From positions 587,777-651,776 of the forward strand of contig JAOALC010000003.1 of assembly GCA_025153775.1 (NCBI GenBank): DNA of 64,000 nucleotides, given 5' to 3'. Origin of the DNA: SAR92 clade bacterium H231 (GTDB lineage: Bacteria > Pseudomonadota > Gammaproteobacteria > Pseudomonadales > Porticoccaceae). Under the pieces are notes generated by a model. That model did no database searches. It had not been told where the DNA came from and worked only from the letters and a program-made list of their open reading frames with translations. Positions 1-6,995 of the stretch are shown here, piece after piece (the first letter of the stretch is position 1; every line of letters starts with the position of its first letter). A program made the translations under genes and the position numbers.

Positions 1-275
1 GCTGGTCTGGCCGAATGGGTATTAGCCTGCGTCGTATGCCCCAAATTGGCCGTATCAAAGATAGCAATGTGCTGTATATCAGTGGCTATTCTGGTCATGG
101 GGTGGCGCCCACCCATATGACGGGACGTATTCTTGCCGAGGCGGTGGATGGAAATACCCAGCGCTTGGATATTATGAATAAAATGTTCCATCTGCCCTGG
201 CCCGGAGGCAAATTACTGCGCAGGCCCGCTATGGCCATTGGCATGATGTACTATAAAACCCTCGACCGGTTTTAG
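1..275 (+). CDS. PuuB-like FAD-dependent oxidoreductase, C-terminal end (partial)
   Basis: Only the last 90 or so codons lie in the window; the reading frame is open from base 3 and ends in TAG at 273-275. The peptide has the pattern of the DAO/OrdL family C-terminus: a G-R-M-G-I-S stretch, R-M-P-Q-I-G-R, then N-V-L-Y-I-S-G-Y-S-G-H-G, which contacts FAD in gamma-glutamylputrescine oxidase and glycine-oxidase-like enzymes. The family oxidises primary or secondary amines to aldehydes with FAD and O2. The next genes on the same strand are a putrescine-type aminotransferase and an agmatinase-like enzyme, so a role in polyamine breakdown is the best inference. The exact substrate cannot be told from this fragment. 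An internal ATG at 15 is not the true start. Confidence 0.75.
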   Translation, partial: WSGRMGISLRRMPQIGRIKDSNVLYISGYSGHGVAPTHMTGRILAEAVDGNTQRLDIMNKMFHLPWPGGKLLRRPAMAIGMMYYKTLDRF

Positions 276-360
276 TTTGAGCCAGCGCCCAGTATGCAGC
301 CCTGGAATAGACCGCTTTTTCTATAGAGAGATCTCCTTTTAAGCTATAAAGGCAAATAAA

Positions 361-1746
361 GTGAAAAGTGATAGCTACAGAGATAAGTACAATCAGCACC
401 TCCTGCACCCCTGGGGTGATCTGTCGGCACTGGGCGAAGATGACTCCAGCTCGGTAATTGTAAGGGGCGAGGGCGCCTATATCTTCGATGCCGAGGGTAA
501 TCGACTATTGGACGGTCCAGCAGGCATGTGGTGCATGCAGGCAGGCTATGGTCGTCGTGAGATTGCCGATGCAGTGGCCGAGCAGATGATGACCCTAAGC
601 TATGCCACTACCTTCTCATTGATTAATAATCGCGAGGTGGAGCTGGCTCAGCGCATTGCTGCCCAGACCCCAGGTGACCTCAATCGTATTTACTTTACCA
701 CTGGTGGCTCCACTGCTGTAGACGCGGCCCTGCGCCTCTGCCAGTTGGCTAGCAATATCCAGGGTGCGCCTCAGCGCAAACAGATTCTTACCCGAGAAAA
801 AGCCTACCATGGCAGTACCTATCTCTCCGCCTCAGTCACCGGCAAAGAGCGGGATAAAACCGCTATGGATACGATTCGCGAAGGTGTGCATTTTTTATCA
901 GCTCCCTGCCATTACTACTATCCTCAGTTTGAGACCGAAGCAGCATTCTGTGATTTTCTGATTGCTGAGCTTGAGGAGAAAATTCTTGAGATAGGCGCGG
1001 AAAATATTATGTGCTTTATCGCCGAGCCAATTCTGGCCAGTGGCGGGGTGATTGTGCCCCCGGCAGACTATCATCAGCGCTGCTGGCAGATGGTCAAAGG
1101 CTATGGCATTACCTATATAGCCGATGAGGTGGTCACCGGGTTTGGTCGTCTGGGCCACTGGTTTGCTTCGGAAAAGGTATTTGGCATAGTGCCGGATATT
1201 ATTATCTTCGCCAAAGGCGTGACCTCAGGTTATATCCCCATGGGTGGCTATGCGGTGTCAGATCAGTTTATGGCAGAGATCAGTGGCGACAATGCCGATG
1301 GCTGTCTGTACTCCAATGGCTATACCTGGTCTGGTAATCCGGTGGCCTGCGCTGCCGCTCTGGCCAGCTGGGATATTCTGGAAAAGGAAAATCTGCTGCA
1401 GAATGTGCTGGAAGTGGGGCCCTATTTTCAAGAGCAATTGCGAACCCTGGCAGAAAACCCACTGGTGGGCAATGTGCGCGGCACAGGGTTAATGGCTGCA
1501 GTGGAGATGACTATACAGGGCCTAGATGAAGAGGACCTGCTGGAAAAAGACTACGCGATCGGCGAGATGGTAGATAGCCACTGTCAGCGACTGGGGCTGC
1601 TGGTGCGGCCCTTTATCAATATCTGTATTATTTCACCGCCGCTAATTATTACCAGAGCCCAGGTGGATGAGTTGGTGACGGCTCTGCGCGAGGGTTTGCG
1701 GCTGACTCTGGAGGATCTGCGCGAGCAGGGTATCTGGGTCGACTAA
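361..1746 (+). CDS. Class III PLP aminotransferase, putrescine/polyamine-pyruvate type (SpuC-like)
   Basis: This 461-residue protein is a fold-type I class III aminotransferase of the length usual for SpuC and omega-amino acid pyruvate aminotransferases. The PLP lysine is K285 in F-A-K-G-V-T-S-G, and D255 in I-A-D-E-V-V-T-G-F-G-R binds the pyridine nitrogen. A glycine-rich T-T-G-G-S-T-A-V-D-A-A motif holds the cofactor phosphate. The start is GTG at 361, 85 bp after the PuuB-like gene, with an A/G-rich stretch upstream but no strong Shine-Dalgarno. The neighbours (amine oxidase before, ureohydrolase after, both same strand) suggest it converts putrescine or a related omega-amine to an aldehyde with pyruvate as acceptor. 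Beta-alanine-pyruvate transaminase is the main alternative. Confidence 0.85.
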   Translation: MKSDSYRDKYNQHLLHPWGDLSALGEDDSSSVIVRGEGAYIFDAEGNRLLDGPAGMWCMQAGYGRREIADAVAEQMMTLSYATTFSLINNREVELAQRIAAQTPGDLNRIYFTTGGSTAVDAALRLCQLASNIQGAPQRKQILTREKAYHGSTYLSASVTGKERDKTAMDTIREGVHFLSAPCHYYYPQFETEAAFCDFLIAELEEKILEIGAENIMCFIAEPILASGGVIVPPADYHQRCWQMVKGYGITYIADEVVTGFGRLGHWFASEKVFGIVPDIIIFAKGVTSGYIPMGGYAVSDQFMAEISGDNADGCLYSNGYTWSGNPVACAAALASWDILEKENLLQNVLEVGPYFQEQLRTLAENPLVGNVRGTGLMAAVEMTIQGLDEEDLLEKDYAIGEMVDSHCQRLGLLVRPFINICIISPPLIITRAQVDELVTALREGLRLTLEDLREQGIWVD

Positions 1747-1788
1747 AAAATAAACTGGGCGTCAGCCCAGGTGATAGAGAGATGAGAT

Positions 1789-2709
1789 ATGTCCGATAAC
1801 AAGCCGATTGATAGCTACTCCATGTTTGCCAATGTCCAGAGTTACCTGGGCCTGCCTCTATCCCGCGATATAGATAGGGCAGATTTAGTGGTGCTGGGTA
1901 TTCCCTATGATTTGGCGACTACCGGCCGGGCTGGAACCCGCCACGGCCCCCAGGGTGTGCGACTGGCATCGGGCAATCTGCGCTGGGAAGAGAAGCGCTG
2001 GCCCTGGACCTTTAACGCTATGGATCGGTTAAATGTGGTTGACTATGGGGACCTGGAATTTGCGCCAGGTGAGTCTCAGTCGATGATCGATACTGTGGTC
2101 AACACTGTAGGCGGCATTCATGCCAAGGGTAAAAAAACCCTGAGTATTGGTGGTGATCATTTTGTCACTCTGCCTCTGCTCAGGGCGATACATCAGCAAC
2201 GTGGCCCTCTAGCTCTGGTGCATTTTGATGCCCATACAGATACTTACAAAGAGAGCTCGGAGTTTGATCATGGGGGCATGTTTTATTTTGCGCCCCAGGA
2301 GGGTTTGATTGATCCAGCCCATTCTATACAACTGGGGATTCGTACCGAATATAACCCAGAGGATCATCAGTTTGAGGTGATTGACGCAGCGGCGGTCAAT
2401 GATATGGCTGCTGCGGATATTGTCGCTGCCATTAAGCGGCGAGTTGGTGATATGCCGGTGTATCTGACCTTTGATATTGACTGTCTGGACCCGGCCTATG
2501 CGCCCGGTACTGGAACCCCGGTGGCCGGTGGTATTACCAGTGACAAAGCATTAAAAATTATTCGCGGCCTGGTGGGCTTAAATCTGGTAGGCGCAGATGT
2601 GGTGGAGGTGGCGCCCTCCTATGATCATGCCGAAATTACGTCTCTGGCCGCCGCGACCCTGGGTCTGGAGCTGATTTATCTGATGGCCTCCCTCGCTGGG
2701 CAGGAGTAG
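1789..2709 (+). CDS. speB: Agmatinase-family ureohydrolase (SpeB-like)
   Basis: The 306-residue product belongs to the arginase/agmatinase family. All six expected Mn ligands are present: H124 (G-G-D-H), D147, H149 and D151 (D-A-H-T-D), and D229 and D231 (D-I-D-C-L-D-P). The family hydrolyses guanidino compounds to urea and an amine, in agmatinase giving putrescine in the cytoplasm. ATG at 1789 follows a purine-rich GAGAGATGAGAT stretch. The gene lies 42 bp after the aminotransferase and is probably cotranscribed, so putrescine made here could feed the upstream transaminase or oxidase. Guanidinobutyrase or another guanidino-acid ureohydrolase is possible, because sequence alone does not fix the substrate. 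Confidence 0.85.
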   Translation: MSDNKPIDSYSMFANVQSYLGLPLSRDIDRADLVVLGIPYDLATTGRAGTRHGPQGVRLASGNLRWEEKRWPWTFNAMDRLNVVDYGDLEFAPGESQSMIDTVVNTVGGIHAKGKKTLSIGGDHFVTLPLLRAIHQQRGPLALVHFDAHTDTYKESSEFDHGGMFYFAPQEGLIDPAHSIQLGIRTEYNPEDHQFEVIDAAAVNDMAAADIVAAIKRRVGDMPVYLTFDIDCLDPAYAPGTGTPVAGGITSDKALKIIRGLVGLNLVGADVVEVAPSYDHAEITSLAAATLGLELIYLMASLAGQE

Positions 2710-2713
2710 AGAT

Positions 2714-3823
2714 CTATAGCGCTAGAGAGTACTTGTAGAATTCACTATCTCGCCTGTAGCCAAGAGCCTCATAGAGCCCCTGAGCATTGATATTATCTAT
2801 GGCGGTCTCCAGATCAATACGCGATGCACCGCTTTCCAGGGCCATGGTTTTGGCCCGATTCATCAGAGCCTTGCCCACGCCTTGATCGCGCTTGCTGCTG
2901 TCTACAAAGAGATCATAGAGCACCCAGATCGCCGAGGCCTCGACACTGCAAAATGTTGAGTACAGCTGGGTAAAGCCAATGGCCTTTTTATCTGCACTTT
3001 CATTATCCCAGGCGATAAAAATAGTCGAGCTCTGGGTCTGTATGCGTTGTTTAATATACTGGTGGGCCAGGCTCAGATCAGCTTCTTCTTCATAAAACTG
3101 ACGGTAGAGATCGAATAGCACTGCCAGCTGCTCCAGATCATTCAGGCTGGCTTGAGTTATATGCACTGGACTGGTTTCAGGGTCGGTGCTGGCACTATTT
3201 TGCTCAGGCATCTGATAGCACCAGGGAAATATGCTGGCGAGAAAGCTCTGGCATACCTGGCGCGCATCGTCGCGGTCATAGTCTTCACCGGCAAAGAGGA
3301 TTTCTTTCCACACTTCATCGGTAATTCCTGAGATGGCATTGGCAATGGCCCGCGCATTGATCTGCGCCTGCTTATTGGCTTGATTAATAATCTGCTCACA
3401 GAGATTGAGAATCAACTTAAAGTTTTGTTTATCCAGGTTGCCCCTGATGCGCTGATAGTCCTCGCGGCCGCGACTCTCTGAGTCAAAGGCGTGCCATACA
3501 GCCATTTTGCGGTGCTCGGTAATCTCTGGGTCGAGAGAGGCGTCAATAATGGCCGCTAGGCGTTTGGCTGGGTCTGGCCCCGCCTGCTGAAGCGCCTGAG
3601 CCACGCCGCGATCAAACTCTTCAGAGACAAAATTAAGAGTTTCCAACAGCAATGTCTCTTTGCTATCAAAGTAAAAATTTACCGTGCCCGCGGTTAATCC
3701 GGCAATAGAGCTGATTTTAGCCAGAGTTAATTTAGACAGGCCAAACTCGGCAATCGCGGTAATAGTGGCATCAATTAAAAGTCGCCGTCGCTCTTGATGT
3801 ATAGCTGGATTGGTAGTCGACAT
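2714..3823 (-). CDS. TetR/BetI-type repressor fused to a GNAT acetyltransferase
   Basis: Residues about 12-60 form a TetR helix-turn-helix (L-T-L-A-K-I-S-S-I-A-G-L-T-A-G-T-V-N-F-Y-F, then S-K-E-T-L-L). They are followed by a BetI-like ligand-binding region to about residue 205. A short linker leads to a GNAT domain at about 220-369, with L-F-V-D-S-S-K-R-D-Q-G-V-G-K-A-L-M as the acetyl-CoA loop and N-I-N-A-Q-G-L-Y-E-A-L-G-Y-R near the end. Ordinary TetR proteins are about 200 residues, so this is a true two-domain fusion in one frame. It converges on the agmatinase gene with only 4 bp between the ends and is divergent from the PuuD-like gene. A regulator of polyamine genes that also acetylates a polyamine or its ligand is an inference. 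Confidence 0.85.
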   Translation of the reverse strand: MSTTNPAIHQERRRLLIDATITAIAEFGLSKLTLAKISSIAGLTAGTVNFYFDSKETLLLETLNFVSEEFDRGVAQALQQAGPDPAKRLAAIIDASLDPEITEHRKMAVWHAFDSESRGREDYQRIRGNLDKQNFKLILNLCEQIINQANKQAQINARAIANAISGITDEVWKEILFAGEDYDRDDARQVCQSFLASIFPWCYQMPEQNSASTDPETSPVHITQASLNDLEQLAVLFDLYRQFYEEEADLSLAHQYIKQRIQTQSSTIFIAWDNESADKKAIGFTQLYSTFCSVEASAIWVLYDLFVDSSKRDQGVGKALMNRAKTMALESGASRIDLETAIDNINAQGLYEALGYRRDSEFYKYSLAL

Positions 3824-3844
3824 GGGGGCAGTTATGCTCCTGTT

Positions 3845-3860
3845 TTTAAACTGGTTTAAA
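3845..3860. promoter_or_regulatory. Palindromic operator candidate upstream of the TetR-GNAT gene
   Basis: TTTAAAC-TG-GTTTAAA is a perfect 7+2+7 inverted repeat, 22 bp upstream of the regulator start at 3823. A related half-site, GTTTAAAT, follows at about 3882. On the minus strand TTGTCA (complement of 3911-3916) followed by CATTAT at 17 bp could be the promoter, which would place the palindrome in the transcribed leader. TetR proteins usually bind such palindromes near their own gene. The remainder of the 296-bp divergent gap (3824-4119) shows no gene. Confidence 0.5.
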
Positions 3861-4119
3861 TGCCTGTTTAATTACTTGTACGTTTAAATAATGGTGCTTA
3901 CCATAGACCCTGACAAGTTTTATCACAATAGGGTTTGATTAATCGGAGGCTCCCTCGGCCTGAAAATTATCTGATCTATTCGGTAGAGAAAAACCGCAGG
4001 CAGCTAAGGGCCTATTTCGCCATGGCCTGCGCTATACCCAGGCTATAAGAGCACAGCGATGATGTGCTTGTATTTTAGTAACAGATAGGTCTAATAAGGA
4101 CCATTAGGAGAGATTAACT

Positions 4120-4884
4120 GTGAGCCACTCAGCAGCTATGCCATTGGTAGCGGTAACCGCAGATCGCGCCTTAAATGGTGCTCATCAGTACCATTCTGCC
4201 GGAGAAAAATATTTAACCGCGGTGATCGAGGGTGCTGGCTGTATGCCTGTGATACTTCCGGCGCTCGGTGATCAGGGGAGTATCGACAGTATTCTAAACC
4301 CTATCCATGGTGTGCTACTAACCGGCGGCTATAGCAATATTGAGCCCCACCATTATGGCCAGCGGCCGGCTCCCGGCGACGATAGCCGGGATGCCCAGCG
4401 CGATAAAACCAATCTGGCATTAATACCCCAGATTATTGCTGCCGGAATACCTGTATTAGGTATTTGCCGCGGTCTGCAAGAACTCAATGTGGCCATGGGT
4501 GGCACATTGCATCAGCGGGTCTATGAAATTGACGGCATGCTAGATCATCGTGAGGATAAAACTGCTGCGGTGGAGGTTCAGTATGGGCTGGCCCATGCCG
4601 TTAATGTGCAAGCTAATGGGCTGTTAGCCTCTATAACGAGTGATACTAAGCCAATGGTTAACTCGGTGCATGGGCAGGGTATTGATCAGTTGGCTGAGGG
4701 TCTGACTATTGAAGCAGTGGCAGAGGATGGTCTGGTTGAAGCCGTGTCGGTCACAGCGGCCAAGCAATTTGCCCTGGCGGTGCAATGGCATCCGGAATGG
4801 CAGGTGCGCAATAATGATTTCTATAGAGCAATTTTTGCAGCCTTTGGCGATGCCTGTCGGGACTATTGTGCAGAGAAGAGTTAA
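4120..4884 (+). CDS. Gamma-glutamyl-gamma-aminobutyrate hydrolase family (PuuD-like, peptidase C26)
   Basis: The 254-residue protein is a class I glutamine amidotransferase-like hydrolase. The nucleophile is C116 in G-I-C-R-G-L-Q-E, and the H224 and E226 pair lies in Q-W-H-P-E-W, giving a complete Cys-His-Glu triad. In E. coli PuuD splits gamma-glutamyl-GABA to glutamate and GABA in the cytoplasm, the last step of the gamma-glutamylated putrescine route. GTG at 4120 is supported by AGGAG at 4106-4110. It is divergent from the TetR-GNAT gene and is followed closely by an amidohydrolase. Placement next to PuuB-, SpuC- and SpeB-like genes supports a polyamine role. Confidence 0.85.
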   Translation: MSHSAAMPLVAVTADRALNGAHQYHSAGEKYLTAVIEGAGCMPVILPALGDQGSIDSILNPIHGVLLTGGYSNIEPHHYGQRPAPGDDSRDAQRDKTNLALIPQIIAAGIPVLGICRGLQELNVAMGGTLHQRVYEIDGMLDHREDKTAAVEVQYGLAHAVNVQANGLLASITSDTKPMVNSVHGQGIDQLAEGLTIEAVAEDGLVEAVSVTAAKQFALAVQWHPEWQVRNNDFYRAIFAAFGDACRDYCAEKS

Positions 4885-4937
4885 AGCGCGCAGCAGCGAA
4901 AATTAAGTGGCCTAAAATAATAATAAGCGAGGCGTCG

Positions 4938-6431
4938 ATGACAACAATACTACCCAGACCCCTGGGACTGCTGATTTTAACTGTTCTATCTATGAGCTTG
5001 GCAGCCTGCAGTCAGGACTCTGAATATGATCTGGTGATTGCCAATGGGCGGGTTATCGACCCCGAGACTCAACTGGATGCTATTCGCCATCTGGGTATTA
5101 GAGATGGCTCTATTAGCCAAATTTCACAGCAGCCTTTGCGGGGCAATAAAACCATAGATGCCTCCGGATTAGTGGTTGCGCCGGGCTTTATTGATATTCA
5201 CAGTCATACGCCAACTCTGCTGGGCCAGCAGGTGAATCTACTCGATGGTATTACTACTCAATTGGAACTGGAGGCAGGCTCTTTCCCGGTCAGCTTTTAT
5301 GGCGAGCACTTTCGCGATGGTGCGCAGATTAATTATGGTTCCTCCGTGGGCCACTGGGCAGTGCGCACCAAGGTTATTGAGGGCGTAGATATGCCCTATA
5401 TTTTTGCCGGCGATAAGATTTTAACCATGGCTGGGCCCGCCTGGATGCAAGCCGCCACAGCGGCGCAAATTGAGCAGATGCGCCTGCTGCTTAACCAGGG
5501 TTTGGATAGCGGTGGTCTGGGTATTGGTGTGCTTCTGGACTATATGACCGAGGCGGTTTCTGAGGCGGAGTTAAGCATGCTATTTGAAGTGGCGTCCGAG
5601 CGGGATGTGCCACTATTTGTCCATGTGCGCCGGGGCTATACAGGCGACCCTGCAGGTCTGGTTGAGGTAATTGATTTGGCCTTGGAAACCGGTGCGCCGC
5701 TGTTTGTCTGTCATATTACTCACAATGCTATGGGCGGCATTGGCGACTGGCTAGCTATGATTGATGAGGCCAATCAGGCTGGGGCCAATATCACCACCGA
5801 GACCCTGTCCTACGCTGCTGGTGGCACCAGTATCTCTGCTGATGTTTTCCGCCGCCGCGACTGGCAGGCTATTTTTGATATCAGTTACCAAGATGTGCAG
5901 TGGGTGGCTACGGGTGAGTGGTTAACCAAAGAGACCTGGGATAAATACGCCAAAGAACAGCCCACTGGTATGGTGAATCACCATTATGTGAAGGAGGACT
6001 GGGTTGAAACTGCTCTGCAATGGCCAGGCATGATGGTTTCTACAGATGCACTGCCGGCTATAGATACCAGTATTCCCACCAACCCCAATATAGCTGGCAC
6101 ATTCTCTCGGCTACTGGGCCATTATGTGCGTGAGCGCGAGGTGCTGAGCCTATCCGACGCGCTGGCCAGATCTAGCCTCTATCAGGCCCAGTGGATGGAG
6201 CAGGCATCGCCTGTATTTAAAAACAAGGGGCGCATTCAGCGCGGTGCCGACGCAGATTTAGTGATCTTTGATGCCCAGACCATTGCGGCTAATGCAGTCT
6301 ATGGTGACCCCTATCTAAAACCCACAGGCATGCTGCATGTATTGGTAGCAGGTGAGTTGGTGGTGCAAAACGGCCTGCCCGTAGAGGGCCCTGCGCCCGG
6401 TCAAAAGTTACTGGGCTCTGTTAGCCAGTAG
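4938..6431 (+). CDS. Lipoprotein amidohydrolase, N-acyl-D-amino acid deacylase-like
   Basis: ATG at 4938 begins a 497-residue protein with a lipoprotein signal: a hydrophobic stretch ending in S-L-A-A-C, with lipid-modified C24. A longer frame from TTG at 4866 would overlap the previous gene and hide the signal, so the ATG is preferred. The mature part has the amidohydrolase fold: H88 and H90 in F-I-D-I-H-S-H, H-V-R and C-H-I-T-H in the middle, and V-S-T-D-A-L near the end. These resemble metal ligands and catalytic residues of D-aminoacylases (COG3653). The C-terminal beta sandwich contains G-A-D-A-D-L-V-I-F-D. It is probably anchored in the envelope and removes acyl groups from D-amino acids or similar amides. 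The substrate is unknown. Confidence 0.75.
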   Translation: MTTILPRPLGLLILTVLSMSLAACSQDSEYDLVIANGRVIDPETQLDAIRHLGIRDGSISQISQQPLRGNKTIDASGLVVAPGFIDIHSHTPTLLGQQVNLLDGITTQLELEAGSFPVSFYGEHFRDGAQINYGSSVGHWAVRTKVIEGVDMPYIFAGDKILTMAGPAWMQAATAAQIEQMRLLLNQGLDSGGLGIGVLLDYMTEAVSEAELSMLFEVASERDVPLFVHVRRGYTGDPAGLVEVIDLALETGAPLFVCHITHNAMGGIGDWLAMIDEANQAGANITTETLSYAAGGTSISADVFRRRDWQAIFDISYQDVQWVATGEWLTKETWDKYAKEQPTGMVNHHYVKEDWVETALQWPGMMVSTDALPAIDTSIPTNPNIAGTFSRLLGHYVREREVLSLSDALARSSLYQAQWMEQASPVFKNKGRIQRGADADLVIFDAQTIAANAVYGDPYLKPTGMLHVLVAGELVVQNGLPVEGPAPGQKLLGSVSQ

Positions 6432-6977
6432 CTATTTCTCAGTATGAGTTGTCTCTTGCGCCGGCATTATAATAAGGCGCTCGCCAGAGGAGCTCTCAAT
6501 TATCAAATCGCTGTTGCTCGGTTTGCTCAATGGCTCACCCACCTGAACTGCAATCGCAAACACTCGGTTCTTTATCTGGCCCTGGGGGTCCAGCACCTCT
6601 GCAAAAACGGTGAGGTAATATTTACCCGCGTCTTCAGCGCTGAGAGTTTGCTGGATGCTGTAGTTCTGATCGGCAGCCAGAGAGAATTCATAGTCTCTGG
6701 TGGCGGGCTCTGCAATAAGGCCCCTGTCTGCGCGCAATTTTATTGCCAGCTGACCAGAAACATGGGGCAGCCTAAAACTCAGATCAACAGTTTGTTTCTC
6801 ACCTATATCTAGGGGCCCTTTAAAATTATGCTGGAAATCGATGGCGGCGCCAGGCTTTAAATATTTGGCTATGCTGCTCTTTTCACTGTTGCTGTCGGCA
6901 GTAGCAGTGGTGCCGCTATCGCAGGCGCCAAGCAGCAGGCTAATTAATAAAATGCTTATATGGGTAATCTGTTTCAT
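6432..6977 (-). CDS. Small lipoprotein of unknown function
   Basis: The protein is about 181 residues from ATG at 6977; the alternative TTG at 6992 would add five residues before the signal. A hydrophobic segment ends in L-L-L-G-A-C, making C19 the lipidated residue. A low-complexity Ser/Thr/Ala linker comes next, then a beta-rich domain with repeated T-V-D-L-S-F-R-L-P and Y-Y-L-T-V-F-A-E-V-like strands that suggests an immunoglobulin-like fold. It starts 18 bp after the metalloprotease lipoprotein gene on the same strand and is probably cotranscribed with it. Its 3' end abuts the amidohydrolase gene. I do not recognise a named family. Confidence 0.7.
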   Translation of the reverse strand: MKQITHISILLISLLLGACDSGTTATADSNSEKSSIAKYLKPGAAIDFQHNFKGPLDIGEKQTVDLSFRLPHVSGQLAIKLRADRGLIAEPATRDYEFSLAADQNYSIQQTLSAEDAGKYYLTVFAEVLDPQGQIKNRVFAIAVQVGEPLSKPSNSDLIIESSSGERLIIMPAQETTHTEK

Positions 6978-6995
6978 AGTTATCTCTGCCAATCT

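Noticed and set aside
3157..3399. Additional minus-strand frame inside the TetR-GNAT gene
   Set aside because: An out-of-frame shadow of the fusion gene without its own start signals.
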